Positions 1 through 7,230 are shown, counted from the first letter of the stretch. The stretch is 60,992 bases of DNA from a virus (IMGVR_UViG_3300022602_000006:1-60992); one strand, 5' to 3'. Program-made: numbers and translations. The notes: generated by a model not told the origin, from the letters alone.

Positions 1-102
1 TGAGTGTATTGATTTTCACCGCAGTTCTTAAATGGTGGAACATCACTCCATTCGGATTTGCCTTGATTGTAATTAAGATTAACGTCGTAGAAGACTTTTT
101 GA
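1..102. repeat. Terminal direct repeat, left copy (circular closure)
   Basis: These 102 bases are identical to 60891-60992. The overlap lets the sequence close into a circle of about 60890 bp, and a 102-codon reading frame passes through the join without a break. This is most likely the overlap of a circular assembly of a circularly permuted genome. A biological short terminal repeat is possible but less likely, because the repeat lies inside a coding sequence. Confidence 0.93.
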
Positions 103-161
103 TCACAAACATCACAAAGTCTATAATAAACATCACAAAGTCTATAATCTGCTGCTGCCAT
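1..161 (-). CDS. Zinc-ribbon small protein, N-terminal part (gene crosses the circle junction)
   Basis: The gene starts at ATG 161 and runs leftward off the window. It continues at 60890 and stops at 60743, giving 102 residues. Two cysteine pairs, CDVC near residues 16-19 and CHEC near residues 83-86, suggest a zinc ribbon. A 19-base identity at 109-127 and 130-148, offset by 21 bases, duplicates 'RLCDV' in frame. The function is unknown; the fold is inferred from the cysteines alone. A second frame from ATG 166 is also open but has no such motifs, and only this frame ends in an ATGA overlap with the next gene (60561-60746). Confidence 0.75.
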   Translation of the reverse strand, partial: MAAADYRLCDVYYRLCDVCDQKVFYDVNLNYNQGKSEWSDVPPFKNCGENQYT

Positions 162-162
162 A

Positions 163-204
163 TCATTTATCCCTCATAGCAAGCTCTTTAATTAGATTGT
201 TCAT
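163..204 (-). pseudogene. 13-codon truncated duplicate of the start of the 188-343 gene
   Basis: The 34-bp sequence at 178-211 repeats 317-350 with one mismatch. On the minus strand it restarts the same N-terminus (MNNLIKELA) as the neighbouring 51-residue gene, but stops after 13 codons. It sits between that gene and the zinc-ribbon gene and looks like the remnant of a tandem duplication. It may still act as a translational bridge between its neighbours. No function can be assigned. Confidence 0.45.
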
Positions 205-343
205 ACCTCATCCACGCCTCACGCTCATGGGCAGCAACAAGGGCGGCGAACTTTTCCATCTGGCGACTGCCCACATACCAATGATATTTATCATCCCAAC
301 CAAACCCAGCTTGTTCAGCAAGTTCTTTAATTAGATTGTTCAT
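188..343 (-). CDS. Small hypothetical protein, 51 residues
   Basis: ATG at 343 overlaps the stop of the preceding gene (340-513) in an ATGA, and the stop is at 188. The protein is rich in aromatic and charged residues (GWDDKYHWYVG in the middle, a helical MEKFAALVAAHEREAW stretch after it) and looks like a small folded or helical protein. I do not recognise a family. It belongs to a chain of tiny early genes linked by 4-bp overlaps, which suggests coupled translation. Its first nine codons are duplicated just downstream. Confidence 0.6.
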   Translation of the reverse strand: MNNLIKELAEQAGFGWDDKYHWYVGSRQMEKFAALVAAHEREAWMRYEQSN

Positions 344-513
344 ACCTCATTCTCCCGTGCGCGGATGATTTCTTTCAATCGTTCGATCTCAGCCGCGTGA
401 TAGCGATTGTTCTCGCGCCACGCTTCAAGATCCGTTGCGTATCGTTCGCGCAACTGATCAATCGTGCGGCGCATCTCTTCAAGTTCTTTGATTGAGATAA
501 GCACGTCGGTCAT
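340..513 (-). CDS. Small coiled-coil hypothetical protein, 57 residues
   Basis: I chose ATG 513 over the upstream TTG at 561. An AAGGGGG Shine-Dalgarno site lies about 6 bases before it, and it overlaps the stop of the 510-752 gene as ATGA. The protein is almost entirely charged helix (SIKELEEMRRTIDQLRERY and similar) and likely forms a coiled coil. Its C-terminal IRARENEV resembles the IRARGEKP end of the 60305-60496 gene product, so the two may be distant duplicates. Function unknown. Confidence 0.65.
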   Translation of the reverse strand: MTDVLISIKELEEMRRTIDQLRERYATDLEAWRENNRYHAAEIERLKEIIRARENEV

Positions 514-752
514 AGCGCCCCCTTGATCCCTGCGGACATCGACTGTGACTTCTCTAGCCAATCAATACGATCCATCAAACGAATAATTAATTCGTTCTGT
601 CGCTCAATCATGTCTCGTTGTGACTTGAGCAGATCATCTGCTATGCCAAAGATAGACTCGCCAGCCAGCATTTTGAAATCTGCTTCGTTCATTTTGTCCA
701 CCATGATATGAAACAGTAAACCTCTATGAACAGCATCAATAGTAGGATCCAT
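510..752 (-). CDS. Small helical hypothetical protein, up to 80 residues
   Basis: The frame runs from ATG 752 and ends in an ATGA overlap with the next gene. There is no good ribosome site at 752. ATG 692, preceded by TGGTGGA, would give a 60-residue protein starting MNEADFKM and may be the true start. The C-terminal half (SQRDMIERQNELIIRLMDRIDWLEK) is a strong amphipathic helix. No family recognised. It is part of the early small-gene cluster. Confidence 0.55.
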   Translation of the reverse strand: MDPTIDAVHRGLLFHIMVDKMNEADFKMLAGESIFGIADDLLKSQRDMIERQNELIIRLMDRIDWLEKSQSMSAGIKGAL

Positions 753-789
753 AGCAACGGGCGATATGCTTCAAACGGATGCCTGTCCA

Positions 790-1170
790 TTACTTATTTC
801 CATCTTTAGCCATTCGTGCCGCTTGCTTCTGAATCAGCCAGTTCAGCTTGTCTATCGCACCAGCTTTTTCGTAGGACTCGGTAGCCAGCTTGCTGTTATC
901 AGCCCTAAGCCTGATGATCTCCGCTTCAAGCAGAGAGACCTTTGTTCGCAATTCTTCTGCTTCACGTTTGTAGACGCGCTGATTCATGAGCGCGAGTGTG
1001 GCGATTTCAAATGCCGTCGAATCAGTAACTTGATTGTTCATTGTAGTAACCTCCGTAACTGTATTTGCGATGGATGACTGTCCGGAAACAATCTCTTCCA
1101 CGTCGATGTATCCGAAGACACGTTTCAAGTGGCTTCCTAAATCTGAGTAACCTTCTATCTGGGTTTTCAT
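790..1170 (-). CDS. Coiled-coil hypothetical protein containing an antisense fragment of the phage helicase gene
   Basis: 126 residues from ATG 1170, which overlaps the stop of the 1167-1304 gene (AAATGA). Residues about 65-115 form a long charged helix (coiled coil). Near the N-terminus, bases 1105-1146 are the reverse complement of 55813-55854 in the helicase gene at 41 of 42 positions. That piece is translated here as SDLGSHLKRVFGYID, in a frame unrelated to the helicase. The gene therefore seems to have picked up a short inverted segment. Function unknown. Confidence 0.6.
   Translation of the reverse strand: MKTQIEGYSDLGSHLKRVFGYIDVEEIVSGQSSIANTVTEVTTMNNQVTDSTAFEIATLALMNQRVYKREAEELRTKVSLLEAEIIRLRADNSKLATESYEKAGAIDKLNWLIQKQAARMAKDGNK
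1105..1146. repeat. 42-bp inverted copy of helicase sequence (pairs with 55813-55854)
   Basis: Read on the minus strand, this segment matches the plus strand at 55813-55854 with one mismatch. Both genes lie on the minus strand, so this copy is inverted relative to its gene. The helicase copy encodes the sequence PKTRFKWLPKSD within a conserved-looking region and is probably the donor. Confidence 0.9.
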
Positions 1171-1304
1171 TTCTTACCCCACACTGGTGGTAATACTCTC
1201 CAAGGATGGGGGTGTTTATGCACTCCCTTTTTCTTGGCTTTCTTAGAAACGTCCGATGGCGAATTTGACCGCTTGGTTTCTGATGCGTCGCTTTTTGATT
1301 GCAT
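1167..1304 (-). CDS. Small basic protein, 45 residues, overlapping its upstream neighbour
   Basis: ATG 1304 is preceded by GGAG at about 7 bases. The frame stops at 1167 in an AAATGA that also starts the next gene. The first half is Ser/Lys rich (SKKAKKKG) and the second half is HKHPHPWRVLPPVWGKK. The first 62 bases lie inside the end of the 1243-1410 gene in another frame, so two proteins are read from that stretch. No known family; a nucleic-acid-binding role is only a guess from the charge. Confidence 0.5.
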   Translation of the reverse strand: MQSKSDASETKRSNSPSDVSKKAKKKGVHKHPHPWRVLPPVWGKK

Positions 1305-1410
1305 GGGTGAACTCCATTATCCAAACAATCGCATACGCTATCATAGCCACCGAACACGTAATCGTAGAGATTACAACCATCCAAAACATTGTGTCGTAAG
1401 CACTTATCAT
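1243..1410 (-). CDS. Small single-span membrane protein, 55 residues
   Basis: ATG 1410 forms ATGA with the stop of the VRR-NUC gene, and AGGAG lies 8 bases upstream. Residues about 8-33 are strongly hydrophobic (FWMVVISTITCSVAMIAYAIVW), followed by a basic tail (KKRRIRNQ). This is typical of an N-out/C-in single-span inner membrane peptide. Early phage membrane peptides often affect host functions or exclude other phages, but nothing here shows which. The 3' end overlaps the 1167-1304 gene by 62 bases. Confidence 0.6.
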   Translation of the reverse strand: MISAYDTMFWMVVISTITCSVAMIAYAIVWIMEFTHAIKKRRIRNQAVKFAIGRF

Positions 1411-1697
1411 TTGAACATCTCCTTTATCCGTTGCGTGACATCAGTCACGTTGATTTCATCAACTACGAATGCGTAGCCACCGCTCTGTTCAATCCTGTCG
1501 AGATTGTCTTGCTGAAGCGCAGTGACACGATTGCCATTAGCCTTGCACTCTATACCAATAAACCTTCCCCTTACGCAAGCAATAAAATCTGGCGCACCAG
1601 AATTTCCGAAGCCAGTTCCAATGGGCATGACGTAATAAGCATCAACAGATTTAAGGAACTCTTTCACTTTCTTTTTTACTTTTGCTTCCGGTGTCAT
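1407..1697 (-). CDS. VRR-NUC domain nuclease
   Basis: 96 residues. The protein has the PD-(D/E)xK core of the VRR-NUC family: GAPDFIA with Asp37, then IGIECKA with Glu50 and Lys52, then a Gln pair near 62-63. Stand-alone VRR-NUC proteins of this size occur widely in phages, and family members act as structure-specific endonucleases or Holliday junction resolvases. Processing replication or packaging intermediates is the likely job. The start at 1697 has GGAGATG just upstream and lies 47 bases inside the previous gene. The stop overlaps the next ATG. Confidence 0.85.
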   Translation of the reverse strand: MTPEAKVKKKVKEFLKSVDAYYVMPIGTGFGNSGAPDFIACVRGRFIGIECKANGNRVTALQQDNLDRIEQSGGYAFVVDEINVTDVTQRIKEMFK

Positions 1698-1974
1698 TGA
1701 ACATCTCCATAAGTTTGTCTGGGTAATCCTTGGCTACTCTCACGTAATAAATTTTCTCATCAAACGACATGCGGCCTACTGGCTCGTATTCAAACGAATC
1801 AGTCACATGCTTACCACTCGCCTTGATCAAAGCAATTTTGGTTTTTAGTTCGTCAGGCAAATTATCCAGCTTGTAAAACAATCTCAAGTTACCGTGGTTA
1901 TGCGGCATGACGATGCTGTATTCGTTTTCGTTTATTACATGGATAACAAGTATATGGCTTGTGTCGTCTATCAT
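1651..1974 (-). CDS. Hypothetical protein, 107 residues
   Basis: Soluble, acidic protein starting at ATG 1974, which overlaps the stop of a 14-codon ORF (ATGA). The N-terminal half looks like beta strands (SHILVIHVINENEYSIVM) followed by HNHGN; the C-terminal tail is charged. It lies just upstream of, and overlaps by 47 bases, the VRR-NUC gene, so the two are probably co-translated. No family recognised. Confidence 0.6.
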   Translation of the reverse strand: MIDDTSHILVIHVINENEYSIVMPHNHGNLRLFYKLDNLPDELKTKIALIKASGKHVTDSFEYEPVGRMSFDEKIYYVRVAKDYPDKLMEMFNDTGSKSKKESERVP

Positions 1975-2015
1975 TTTTTATCCTCAAAGCATTTCCAGTA
2001 TTCTTTGAAAGCCAT
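1971..2015 (-). CDS. 14-residue ORF, possible leader peptide
   Basis: The sequence MAFKEYWKCFEDKK is read from ATG 2015, preceded by AGGAAG at about 6 bases. Its stop overlaps the next ATG in an ATGA. The ribosome site and the overlap follow the same rule as the real genes around it, so it may be translated as a micro-protein or serve to couple translation of 1651-1974. It is too short for a homology argument. Confidence 0.35.
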   Translation of the reverse strand: MAFKEYWKCFEDKK

Positions 2016-2017
2016 GA

Positions 2018-3094
2018 TTACTTCCTATCAAACAAGTACCAGCTATACCCTTCCGATGTTGTGCGTTTAAACACACACGCATTGATCTCATAGAATGGTA
2101 CATACGTATTCCATGAATCTTCTAGAACTGGAATGATGCTCTTGGTATCTTTGTATCGGATCTTAGGATTTGCACCGATTGCATACTTGTTGAACGTCAT
2201 GGTTGCCTGTAGCGAATCTTTGATATCGGAACTTACATGATCTATAGACTTGTATCTACGCATCAGATACTCGGTGGTCATTCCTGAAAAATTATAGTCT
2301 TGGCCAGTGTCCATACATTTCTTCAGTTCGCTAATCATCTTTGAAGTGTTGATACTACCTACCAGTACCTGTTGGCCTTCGCCGGGGAAACCCACCAGCC
2401 ACTTCTCGCGTCCAAAGATTCTCTCGGTCTGCTCCAGATACCTTTGTTGTTTCTCCATGTTCTCTAAGTAGTCTTGATACACGGCTTCGATACGTCCCTT
2501 CACTTCAGTGGGAATATCCTCTTTGGTAATCGCCCCCATCGTCAGCTTGGTTGTGTACTCAATCGTTCCGCTGTTGGATGTCCACATGTATTTGTGATGT
2601 AAACTGTCGAATTCCGTTTGAGTATTTATATAGTTATAAAACAAGTTGTGAACAATCTTAGAAATTGTCAGCCAGCCTCTAGCTTTGACCCATTGCAGTG
2701 AGCTGCCATCTTCATTAGTAATACTGCTCTCCTGCATGTTCTTCTTGATTCTGGATAGCGCATAGCGAATGTTGTTGGTGTCAAACAGTAGATACGGCTC
2801 GGTATCACAGTCAGCATTGGATTTAACATAGACTTTGATCTTTGTCTCTTCACCATCTTGATACTGAACAACTTGAACGCCATTGAAGCCCTGATGATCA
2901 ATCATGTCAAAAGACTTCGGGACGTTATTTATGTCACGCGCAAATATCCTTGATACATACAGTCCTACCTCATGGTTAAACGTCAGTACCATGGGCCACA
3001 TCCAAGACTTCTTAAATAACAACTGATCTTCTTCATTGATCATGTTCGGGTAAAACGGTGCAGTACTCTTCGGGTCTAACATAGCTTCTTCCAT
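2018..3094 (-). CDS. Hypothetical protein, 358 residues, next to the MoxR/VWA pair
   Basis: ATG 3094 has a strong AAGGAGG site, and only 10 bases separate it from the VWA gene. The protein is soluble, mixed alpha/beta, without transmembrane segments. A helical, Gln/Glu-rich stretch lies near residues 200-225 (DYLENMEKQQRYLEQTERIFG). I recognise no catalytic motif. Its tight placement behind the AAA+ and VWA genes suggests it may be a client or accessory of that system. This is inferred from position only. Confidence 0.75.
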   Translation of the reverse strand: MEEAMLDPKSTAPFYPNMINEEDQLLFKKSWMWPMVLTFNHEVGLYVSRIFARDINNVPKSFDMIDHQGFNGVQVVQYQDGEETKIKVYVKSNADCDTEPYLLFDTNNIRYALSRIKKNMQESSITNEDGSSLQWVKARGWLTISKIVHNLFYNYINTQTEFDSLHHKYMWTSNSGTIEYTTKLTMGAITKEDIPTEVKGRIEAVYQDYLENMEKQQRYLEQTERIFGREKWLVGFPGEGQQVLVGSINTSKMISELKKCMDTGQDYNFSGMTTEYLMRRYKSIDHVSSDIKDSLQATMTFNKYAIGANPKIRYKDTKSIIPVLEDSWNTYVPFYEINACVFKRTTSEGYSWYLFDRK

Positions 3095-3104
3095 AACAGC
3101 CTCC

Positions 3105-4442
3105 TTACGACTTGACTTTCACGCGCCGACCTTTCGGTGGTATAAACGATTCATTCTCCAGCACCAACCACACGGTGGGAATATATGTATGCCACGTGAT
3201 GTTGTGTTCCAAGTAACCGTCAGTAATGACCACGACACACTCGGGCTTGATGTTGTTACTCACAAGATACTCAGGCACACACGCTGCGCGAGTACCCCCG
3301 CCACCACGTGGCTTGAGCATATCTTTCATTGACTCATAGTCACCTTCAAAGATCTGTTCCGCACAGACTGTTGTATCCCAGAACAACACGCGAACCTTGT
3401 CCGGCTTCAACGTGATGCACGCATTGACCACGGCAGCACACGCGATATCAAATAGTTTGCCGTGCATCGACCCGCTTGCGTCAATCGCCAATACCAGTTC
3501 CGTCAACGTCTCGTTGTGCTTCGACGGCAAATAGTCTCCAATAGACAGACGACGCATGTCGTATCTACGCCACGAACTCTCTTCGTTGCCTCGCATGGAT
3601 GATGTAAAGAACTCCATTAGTTCTTCACGCCAATCTGTCTCTGGTTCAACCGCTTGCTGGATCGCTCGTGGCAAGTCCATACCAAGCGCACCCGCCAGTG
3701 TCGTGGCTTGATGGATCGCCTCGTCAATCTCCTTGGTAAGATCTTCTATCTGTTCCTTGGTCATGTCAGCAGCGTGGTCAACATCATGTTCATCCATTGA
3801 TGTTACATCGTACTCATCACCGTCTACTTCTACAGAGCCGGGTTGATTACCTTCGTTACCCTCGTCACTCACTTGTTCATCTGGAGTACCTTGACTAGGT
3901 TCAGTAGGCAGACCATTGTCCTGACTCTTGCCGTCTGTAGGATTACTCGGCGGCGGTGGCGGCTTCGGATTGTTCCGTCCTTTCTTCAAGAAGTTATATA
4001 CATCACGCACCGCCCAGTCATGGAACTTGGGATCGAACAACGGCTTCGGATCTTTGGGCAAGTCGATCCAGTCACCATAGCCCTTGACCTTGGTGATGAT
4101 CGCATTGACCACGTAGTCCATCGCCGCGTTGGCAAGCTGTGCATCTTCTTCAAACAAGTCTTCGTGACGCATGATGTGCTTCAGCAGCACATGCAGGTTC
4201 TCGTGCAACACCACACCAATCATTTGTGGTTGAGTCAGCGTGGACATGAACTTACGACCGTAATACTTGTCACGCCCATTGGTGTATGCCGTGGGATGAT
4301 CGTCTACGATCTTAGACTCACCCAACAACACGGTACTCGCAAAGAACCTTGTCTCTGGATTGGTGATCAAGACAATGTGTGCCTTGGTCAGCCTTCGCTC
4401 CAGAGTCTCGGTGTCCTCCATTAGATCAAACACTGCGCTCAT
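3105..4442 (-). CDS. VWA-like protein with N-terminal metallopeptidase-like domain (DUF2201 type)
   Basis: 445 residues. The N-terminal domain carries HENLH at residues 80-84 (HExxH) and then NAAMDYVVN around 105-113, the third-ligand pattern of this family. A Pro-rich and acidic linker follows (about 155-240). A von Willebrand A-like domain begins near residue 305 with the MIDAS motif DASGS. In bacteria such proteins pair with MoxR-type AAA+ ATPases as metal-dependent chaperone or maturation systems. The MoxR-like gene lies 10 bases upstream, and AAGGAGG precedes ATG 4442. Whether the peptidase-like site is active here is unknown. Confidence 0.85.
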   Translation of the reverse strand: MSAVFDLMEDTETLERRLTKAHIVLITNPETRFFASTVLLGESKIVDDHPTAYTNGRDKYYGRKFMSTLTQPQMIGVVLHENLHVLLKHIMRHEDLFEEDAQLANAAMDYVVNAIITKVKGYGDWIDLPKDPKPLFDPKFHDWAVRDVYNFLKKGRNNPKPPPPPSNPTDGKSQDNGLPTEPSQGTPDEQVSDEGNEGNQPGSVEVDGDEYDVTSMDEHDVDHAADMTKEQIEDLTKEIDEAIHQATTLAGALGMDLPRAIQQAVEPETDWREELMEFFTSSMRGNEESSWRRYDMRRLSIGDYLPSKHNETLTELVLAIDASGSMHGKLFDIACAAVVNACITLKPDKVRVLFWDTTVCAEQIFEGDYESMKDMLKPRGGGGTRAACVPEYLVSNNIKPECVVVITDGYLEHNITWHTYIPTVWLVLENESFIPPKGRRVKVKS

Positions 4443-4452
4443 GTGAACCTCC

Positions 4453-5580
4453 TTAGATTAATAGCTCGTAGTTCTTGTTGCTCACCATCCATGACTGTAC
4501 GTCTGGGTTGCCATTGGCAAGCATCTTAGTCTTGTCGTTCTTCGCTACCATCGTGAAGAACAGTGACTGTAGTTCAGCGTGTCTGCACCGCTTGATGTAA
4601 CGGATGAACCTGCTGAGTTGATCTTGCGTCTCTATGCTGTTAACACCATTGACAACGATCTGCACGATGGCTGCTGTCTTCTCAGGCATGGATAAGTTAT
4701 CTGGGTCTGCGATGATGTCATCGAACTTGTGTAGGTCAGCACTCAGCGACAGATACGACATGATCGAATCACCCGCAGCCTGACCGACCGTACCGCACAG
4801 CGCCGCTCGCGTAAGATTCTCACCAGCGATGTGTCGGTTACGTACAGCCGACGTGCACTTCGCCCATGACCGTGGAGACAGGAACGGCTGCACGGGTTTG
4901 TTCGGGTTGAATATATACGGATTGGTATTTAGTTCCTCAGTCGTGCAAGTCATATACGATGCGAACGCCTTCGGGTTCATGATCGCCCAACCGATCAGCA
5001 GAGGGTCAACGCCATTGTTGCCACCCCACACCGCGCACTGCTTGTGGTTCGGCTTCATCACCTTGTAGTACTGCTCACGATTCACGTCATGCGCTTGCGT
5101 GTTGTCGCCCACACCATCCGACGCATTGTTACTCGTACAGAACACAACCGACCCATCAGGCAAACGGTTGTCACCGACGTAACGCTCCAGCTTCAACCGC
5201 GAGAAGATCAACTGCAAGATCTTCGGAGCCTTGCGGATCTCGTCGAGCATGATGACCTTCGGTCGCGGGTCGTTGATCTTGAACACTTCATTGACATAGC
5301 CTTCAATGGTCTTGTGTTCATGAACAGGCACGCCCATCATCACGTCGGGCAAGTCACGCGATGAACAGTCAAAGTAAACGTAGACATACTTGTCATCAGG
5401 GAAGTAGTCGCCGGGACGACGCCACTTGTCTCCGTTGTTGATGGCAGTCTGTCTGAGCACAGTCGTCTTGCCGACTCCCGGCTCGGATATAAATGTCGGG
5501 GTGATGTCAACACCGTAGAGCATCACGGCAGCGCTCGCCTCGGTCAGCGAGATCATCGGGTAAGTATTTATCTGAGACAT
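4453..5580 (-). CDS. MoxR-like AAA+ ATPase
   Basis: 375 residues. Walker A is SEPGVGKTT (residues 32-40), Walker B is LDEIRKAP (112-119) with the usual following helix, and sensor 1 is CTSNN near 148-152. A later SPRSW near residues 230-240 fits the MoxR family pattern. MoxR ATPases remodel partner proteins, typically with a VWA-domain partner, which is encoded immediately downstream. The first Walker A glycine is replaced by serine. ATG 5580 has an AGGAGG-type site. It is probably co-transcribed with 5600-6502 from the promoter at 6538-6568. Confidence 0.88.
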   Translation of the reverse strand: MSQINTYPMISLTEASAAVMLYGVDITPTFISEPGVGKTTVLRQTAINNGDKWRRPGDYFPDDKYVYVYFDCSSRDLPDVMMGVPVHEHKTIEGYVNEVFKINDPRPKVIMLDEIRKAPKILQLIFSRLKLERYVGDNRLPDGSVVFCTSNNASDGVGDNTQAHDVNREQYYKVMKPNHKQCAVWGGNNGVDPLLIGWAIMNPKAFASYMTCTTEELNTNPYIFNPNKPVQPFLSPRSWAKCTSAVRNRHIAGENLTRAALCGTVGQAAGDSIMSYLSLSADLHKFDDIIADPDNLSMPEKTAAIVQIVVNGVNSIETQDQLSRFIRYIKRCRHAELQSLFFTMVAKNDKTKMLANGNPDVQSWMVSNKNYELLI

Positions 5581-5599
5581 AGAACCTCCTAGTTGTTAA

Positions 5600-6502
5600 T
5601 CAAACCATTCCAAACTTAGACAGGATGTCATCGACTTCTGTCTTGACTTGGGTTCGCATTGAGTCTGACTGCTTCAACGCTTCAATGTTTACGCCACGCA
5701 ACACACTCTGTAGTGATGCCCGCGCAGCCTCCAGCTTGCCGTCGTTCATGATGTTGAAGTCCTTGAACGTATCGCACAACTCCAACGCACGTTCGATAGT
5801 CGAGTCATACAGCTTGCGCCGCACCACCTTCACGCCCTTCTCTGGGTCGATCACCGTCTCGACTTCGCAACACTTGGATATGCGCTGCATGAGATCGACA
5901 AGCTGTTCTACTTGTTTGTTGGCGATGTCCTGCGCCCACCGTTGAGCTTGCTGTGTGTAGTGCTTCTGAAGATCATCTGCAAGATCATTAGCCAGCTTGT
6001 TACGGAAGTCACCCACCGGTACTTCGTTCGTGAACAACGTCACGCCATACTTGCTCCGCACCTCTTCGTCCGTCGGATAGTCCTCGCGCTTGAACGCGTC
6101 ACCCAACGTAAACGCCATGTTAGATATGGCTGTGGGCAGCGCCGCGATCAGGTCGTCCACCAGCTTCTCCGTGTGTTGTTTGCGTGACGCGTAGTCACGC
6201 ATGAACTGCGGTATGCGAGGGTTCGGCAGATACCGCCACGCACCAGCCCACGGGAATGTCTCGCGCTGGATCCAGTTGTACCAAGCCGCCCGGTCACGCA
6301 AACAATCCTTATGCTCCTTCACGTCAGCCAAAAGATTCTTGACGAACCGACCCGCGTTGCGGTCTGCCTTCTTGGCAATGTTGACCTCATCGGAGATCTC
6401 TTCGTCTTGTTTCGTGGCAGACCAGCTTTTGACTTCGATGTGCACAAGTATCCCTGACGTTGCCAAGGACGTGATGACTTCGGGTTTATTCAGATCAATC
6501 AT
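5600..6502 (-). CDS. Hypothetical partner of the MoxR/VWA system (possibly DUF3150-like)
   Basis: 300 residues from ATG 6502, chosen over 6529 because GGAGG lies 8 bases before it. The protein is mostly alpha-helical and soluble, with a Trp-rich block (AAWYNWIQRETFPWAGAWRYLP) near residues 75-97. It is the first gene after a strong promoter and directly precedes the MoxR-like ATPase, giving the order helical protein, MoxR, VWA. Such third components are common in MoxR-VWA loci. The DUF3150 assignment is a recollection of family context and I hold it weakly. Confidence 0.7.
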   Translation of the reverse strand: MIDLNKPEVITSLATSGILVHIEVKSWSATKQDEEISDEVNIAKKADRNAGRFVKNLLADVKEHKDCLRDRAAWYNWIQRETFPWAGAWRYLPNPRIPQFMRDYASRKQHTEKLVDDLIAALPTAISNMAFTLGDAFKREDYPTDEEVRSKYGVTLFTNEVPVGDFRNKLANDLADDLQKHYTQQAQRWAQDIANKQVEQLVDLMQRISKCCEVETVIDPEKGVKVVRRKLYDSTIERALELCDTFKDFNIMNDGKLEAARASLQSVLRGVNIEALKQSDSMRTQVKTEVDDILSKFGMV

Positions 6503-6537
6503 TGTTGTTTCCTCCAGTTGATTTCCCACTTGAGAGT

Positions 6538-6568
6538 ATATTATAGCATACCTTTACATATGTATCCA
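6538..6568 (-). promoter_or_regulatory. Sigma70-like early promoter P1
   Basis: On the minus strand: -35 TGGATA (6568-6563), a 17-bp spacer, an extended -10 TGC, then a perfect TATAAT (6545-6540). The 31-bp block matches the second promoter (7531-7561) at 29 positions, including a CATATG palindrome in the spacer. It lies in the short gap upstream of the DUF/MoxR/VWA genes and should drive them. Confidence 0.8.
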
Positions 6569-6811
6569 TCAACGAGCGCCAGTCCATTCGCTATCTGCAT
6601 ACGGATCGGGATCGTCCTCGGCGCGGAAATAGTCCTCGCACAAGTCAGTCACGTGGCTGAGTGTGCACATCAGATCGTCATAGTCTTCTGTGACGCTCGT
6701 CACAGCCTGATAGATACGATCAATAAGAATAGTTTCTTTTGATCTTCGGACAACTGTGTACGTGTCTAGAAAATCAATCTGTTCAACGATTTGCGATTTG
6801 TAATAGCCCAT
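6569..6811 (-). CDS. Small acidic hypothetical protein, 80 residues
   Basis: ATG 6811 was chosen because GGAGG lies 7 bases upstream and the preceding stop is one base away. The protein is acidic (C-terminal FRAEDDPDPYADSEW), soluble and mainly helical. No family recognised. It is the last gene of the four-gene unit under promoter P2 before promoter P1. Confidence 0.6.
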   Translation of the reverse strand: MGYYKSQIVEQIDFLDTYTVVRRSKETILIDRIYQAVTSVTEDYDDLMCTLSHVTDLCEDYFRAEDDPDPYADSEWTGAR

Positions 6812-6812
6812 G

Positions 6813-7022
6813 TCACACCTCCAAGACGTAGTTGCGTGCCACGTCAATGTCCATCAACGGCTTGAACCGTGTAATGAACAGCGCGTCAGGATCGTCGCCC
6901 CATGCCTTGAGCAGCGCGTCACGTCGCTGAGACATCTCATGCGGCACGTAGCCGTCGCACAGGTATCCGCACAGGCGTAGGTAGTTCTCAAATTGCCGGT
7001 CAGTCAAACTCTCGTAAGTCAT
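6813..7022 (-). CDS. Small hypothetical protein, 69 residues
   Basis: The start at ATG 7022 has AGGAGG about 5 bases upstream. The protein looks helical and contains two Cys (RLCGYLCDG), but no complete metal site. It lies one base before the next start, so the pair is tightly coupled. Function unknown. Confidence 0.65.
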   Translation of the reverse strand: MTYESLTDRQFENYLRLCGYLCDGYVPHEMSQRRDALLKAWGDDPDALFITRFKPLMDIDVARNYVLEV

Positions 7023-7023
7023 G

Positions 7024-7230
7024 TCAGCCTCCTAAGCCCCGTCCGGGGCGTGTCAGTTGTGCAAGTAAACTCAGATCAGTCACCACCACATAGTTCGACT
7101 TGTGCATCGGCACGATGGTGTGGCGGAGTGACACAGCGTCACGCTCGCCACATGGCATACACGTTGTATAGCCCAAGTCGAGCCTACCGAGAGAAATATG
7201 ATCCCCGCAGTATCGGCAGGTGGTGGTCAT
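7024..7230 (-). CDS. C4 zinc-finger small protein (DksA/TraR-like finger pattern)
   Basis: 68 residues. Two CxxC pairs, CRYC at 5-8 and CMPC near 24-27, are separated by a short loop with RLDLGYTTC. That resembles the C4 finger of DksA/TraR-like and related small phage proteins. Many of these bind RNA polymerase or nucleic acid, but nothing beyond the finger is diagnostic. Its ATG overlaps the previous stop (TGATG). As the second gene of the earliest unit it could be a host-takeover or regulatory factor. Confidence 0.65.
   Translation of the reverse strand: MTTTCRYCGDHISLGRLDLGYTTCMPCGERDAVSLRHTIVPMHKSNYVVVTDLSLLAQLTRPGRGLGG

Noticed and set aside
1-102. Terminal repeat as a biological short direct terminal repeat
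   Set aside because: It cuts through a coding frame that continues perfectly over the join, which fits assembly overlap of a circular or permuted genome better.
1-166. Alternative minus-strand frame from ATG 166 across the junction
   Set aside because: Open, but hydrophobic/basic without motif and not coupled to the next gene; the ATG 161 frame has two Cys pairs and an ATGA junction.
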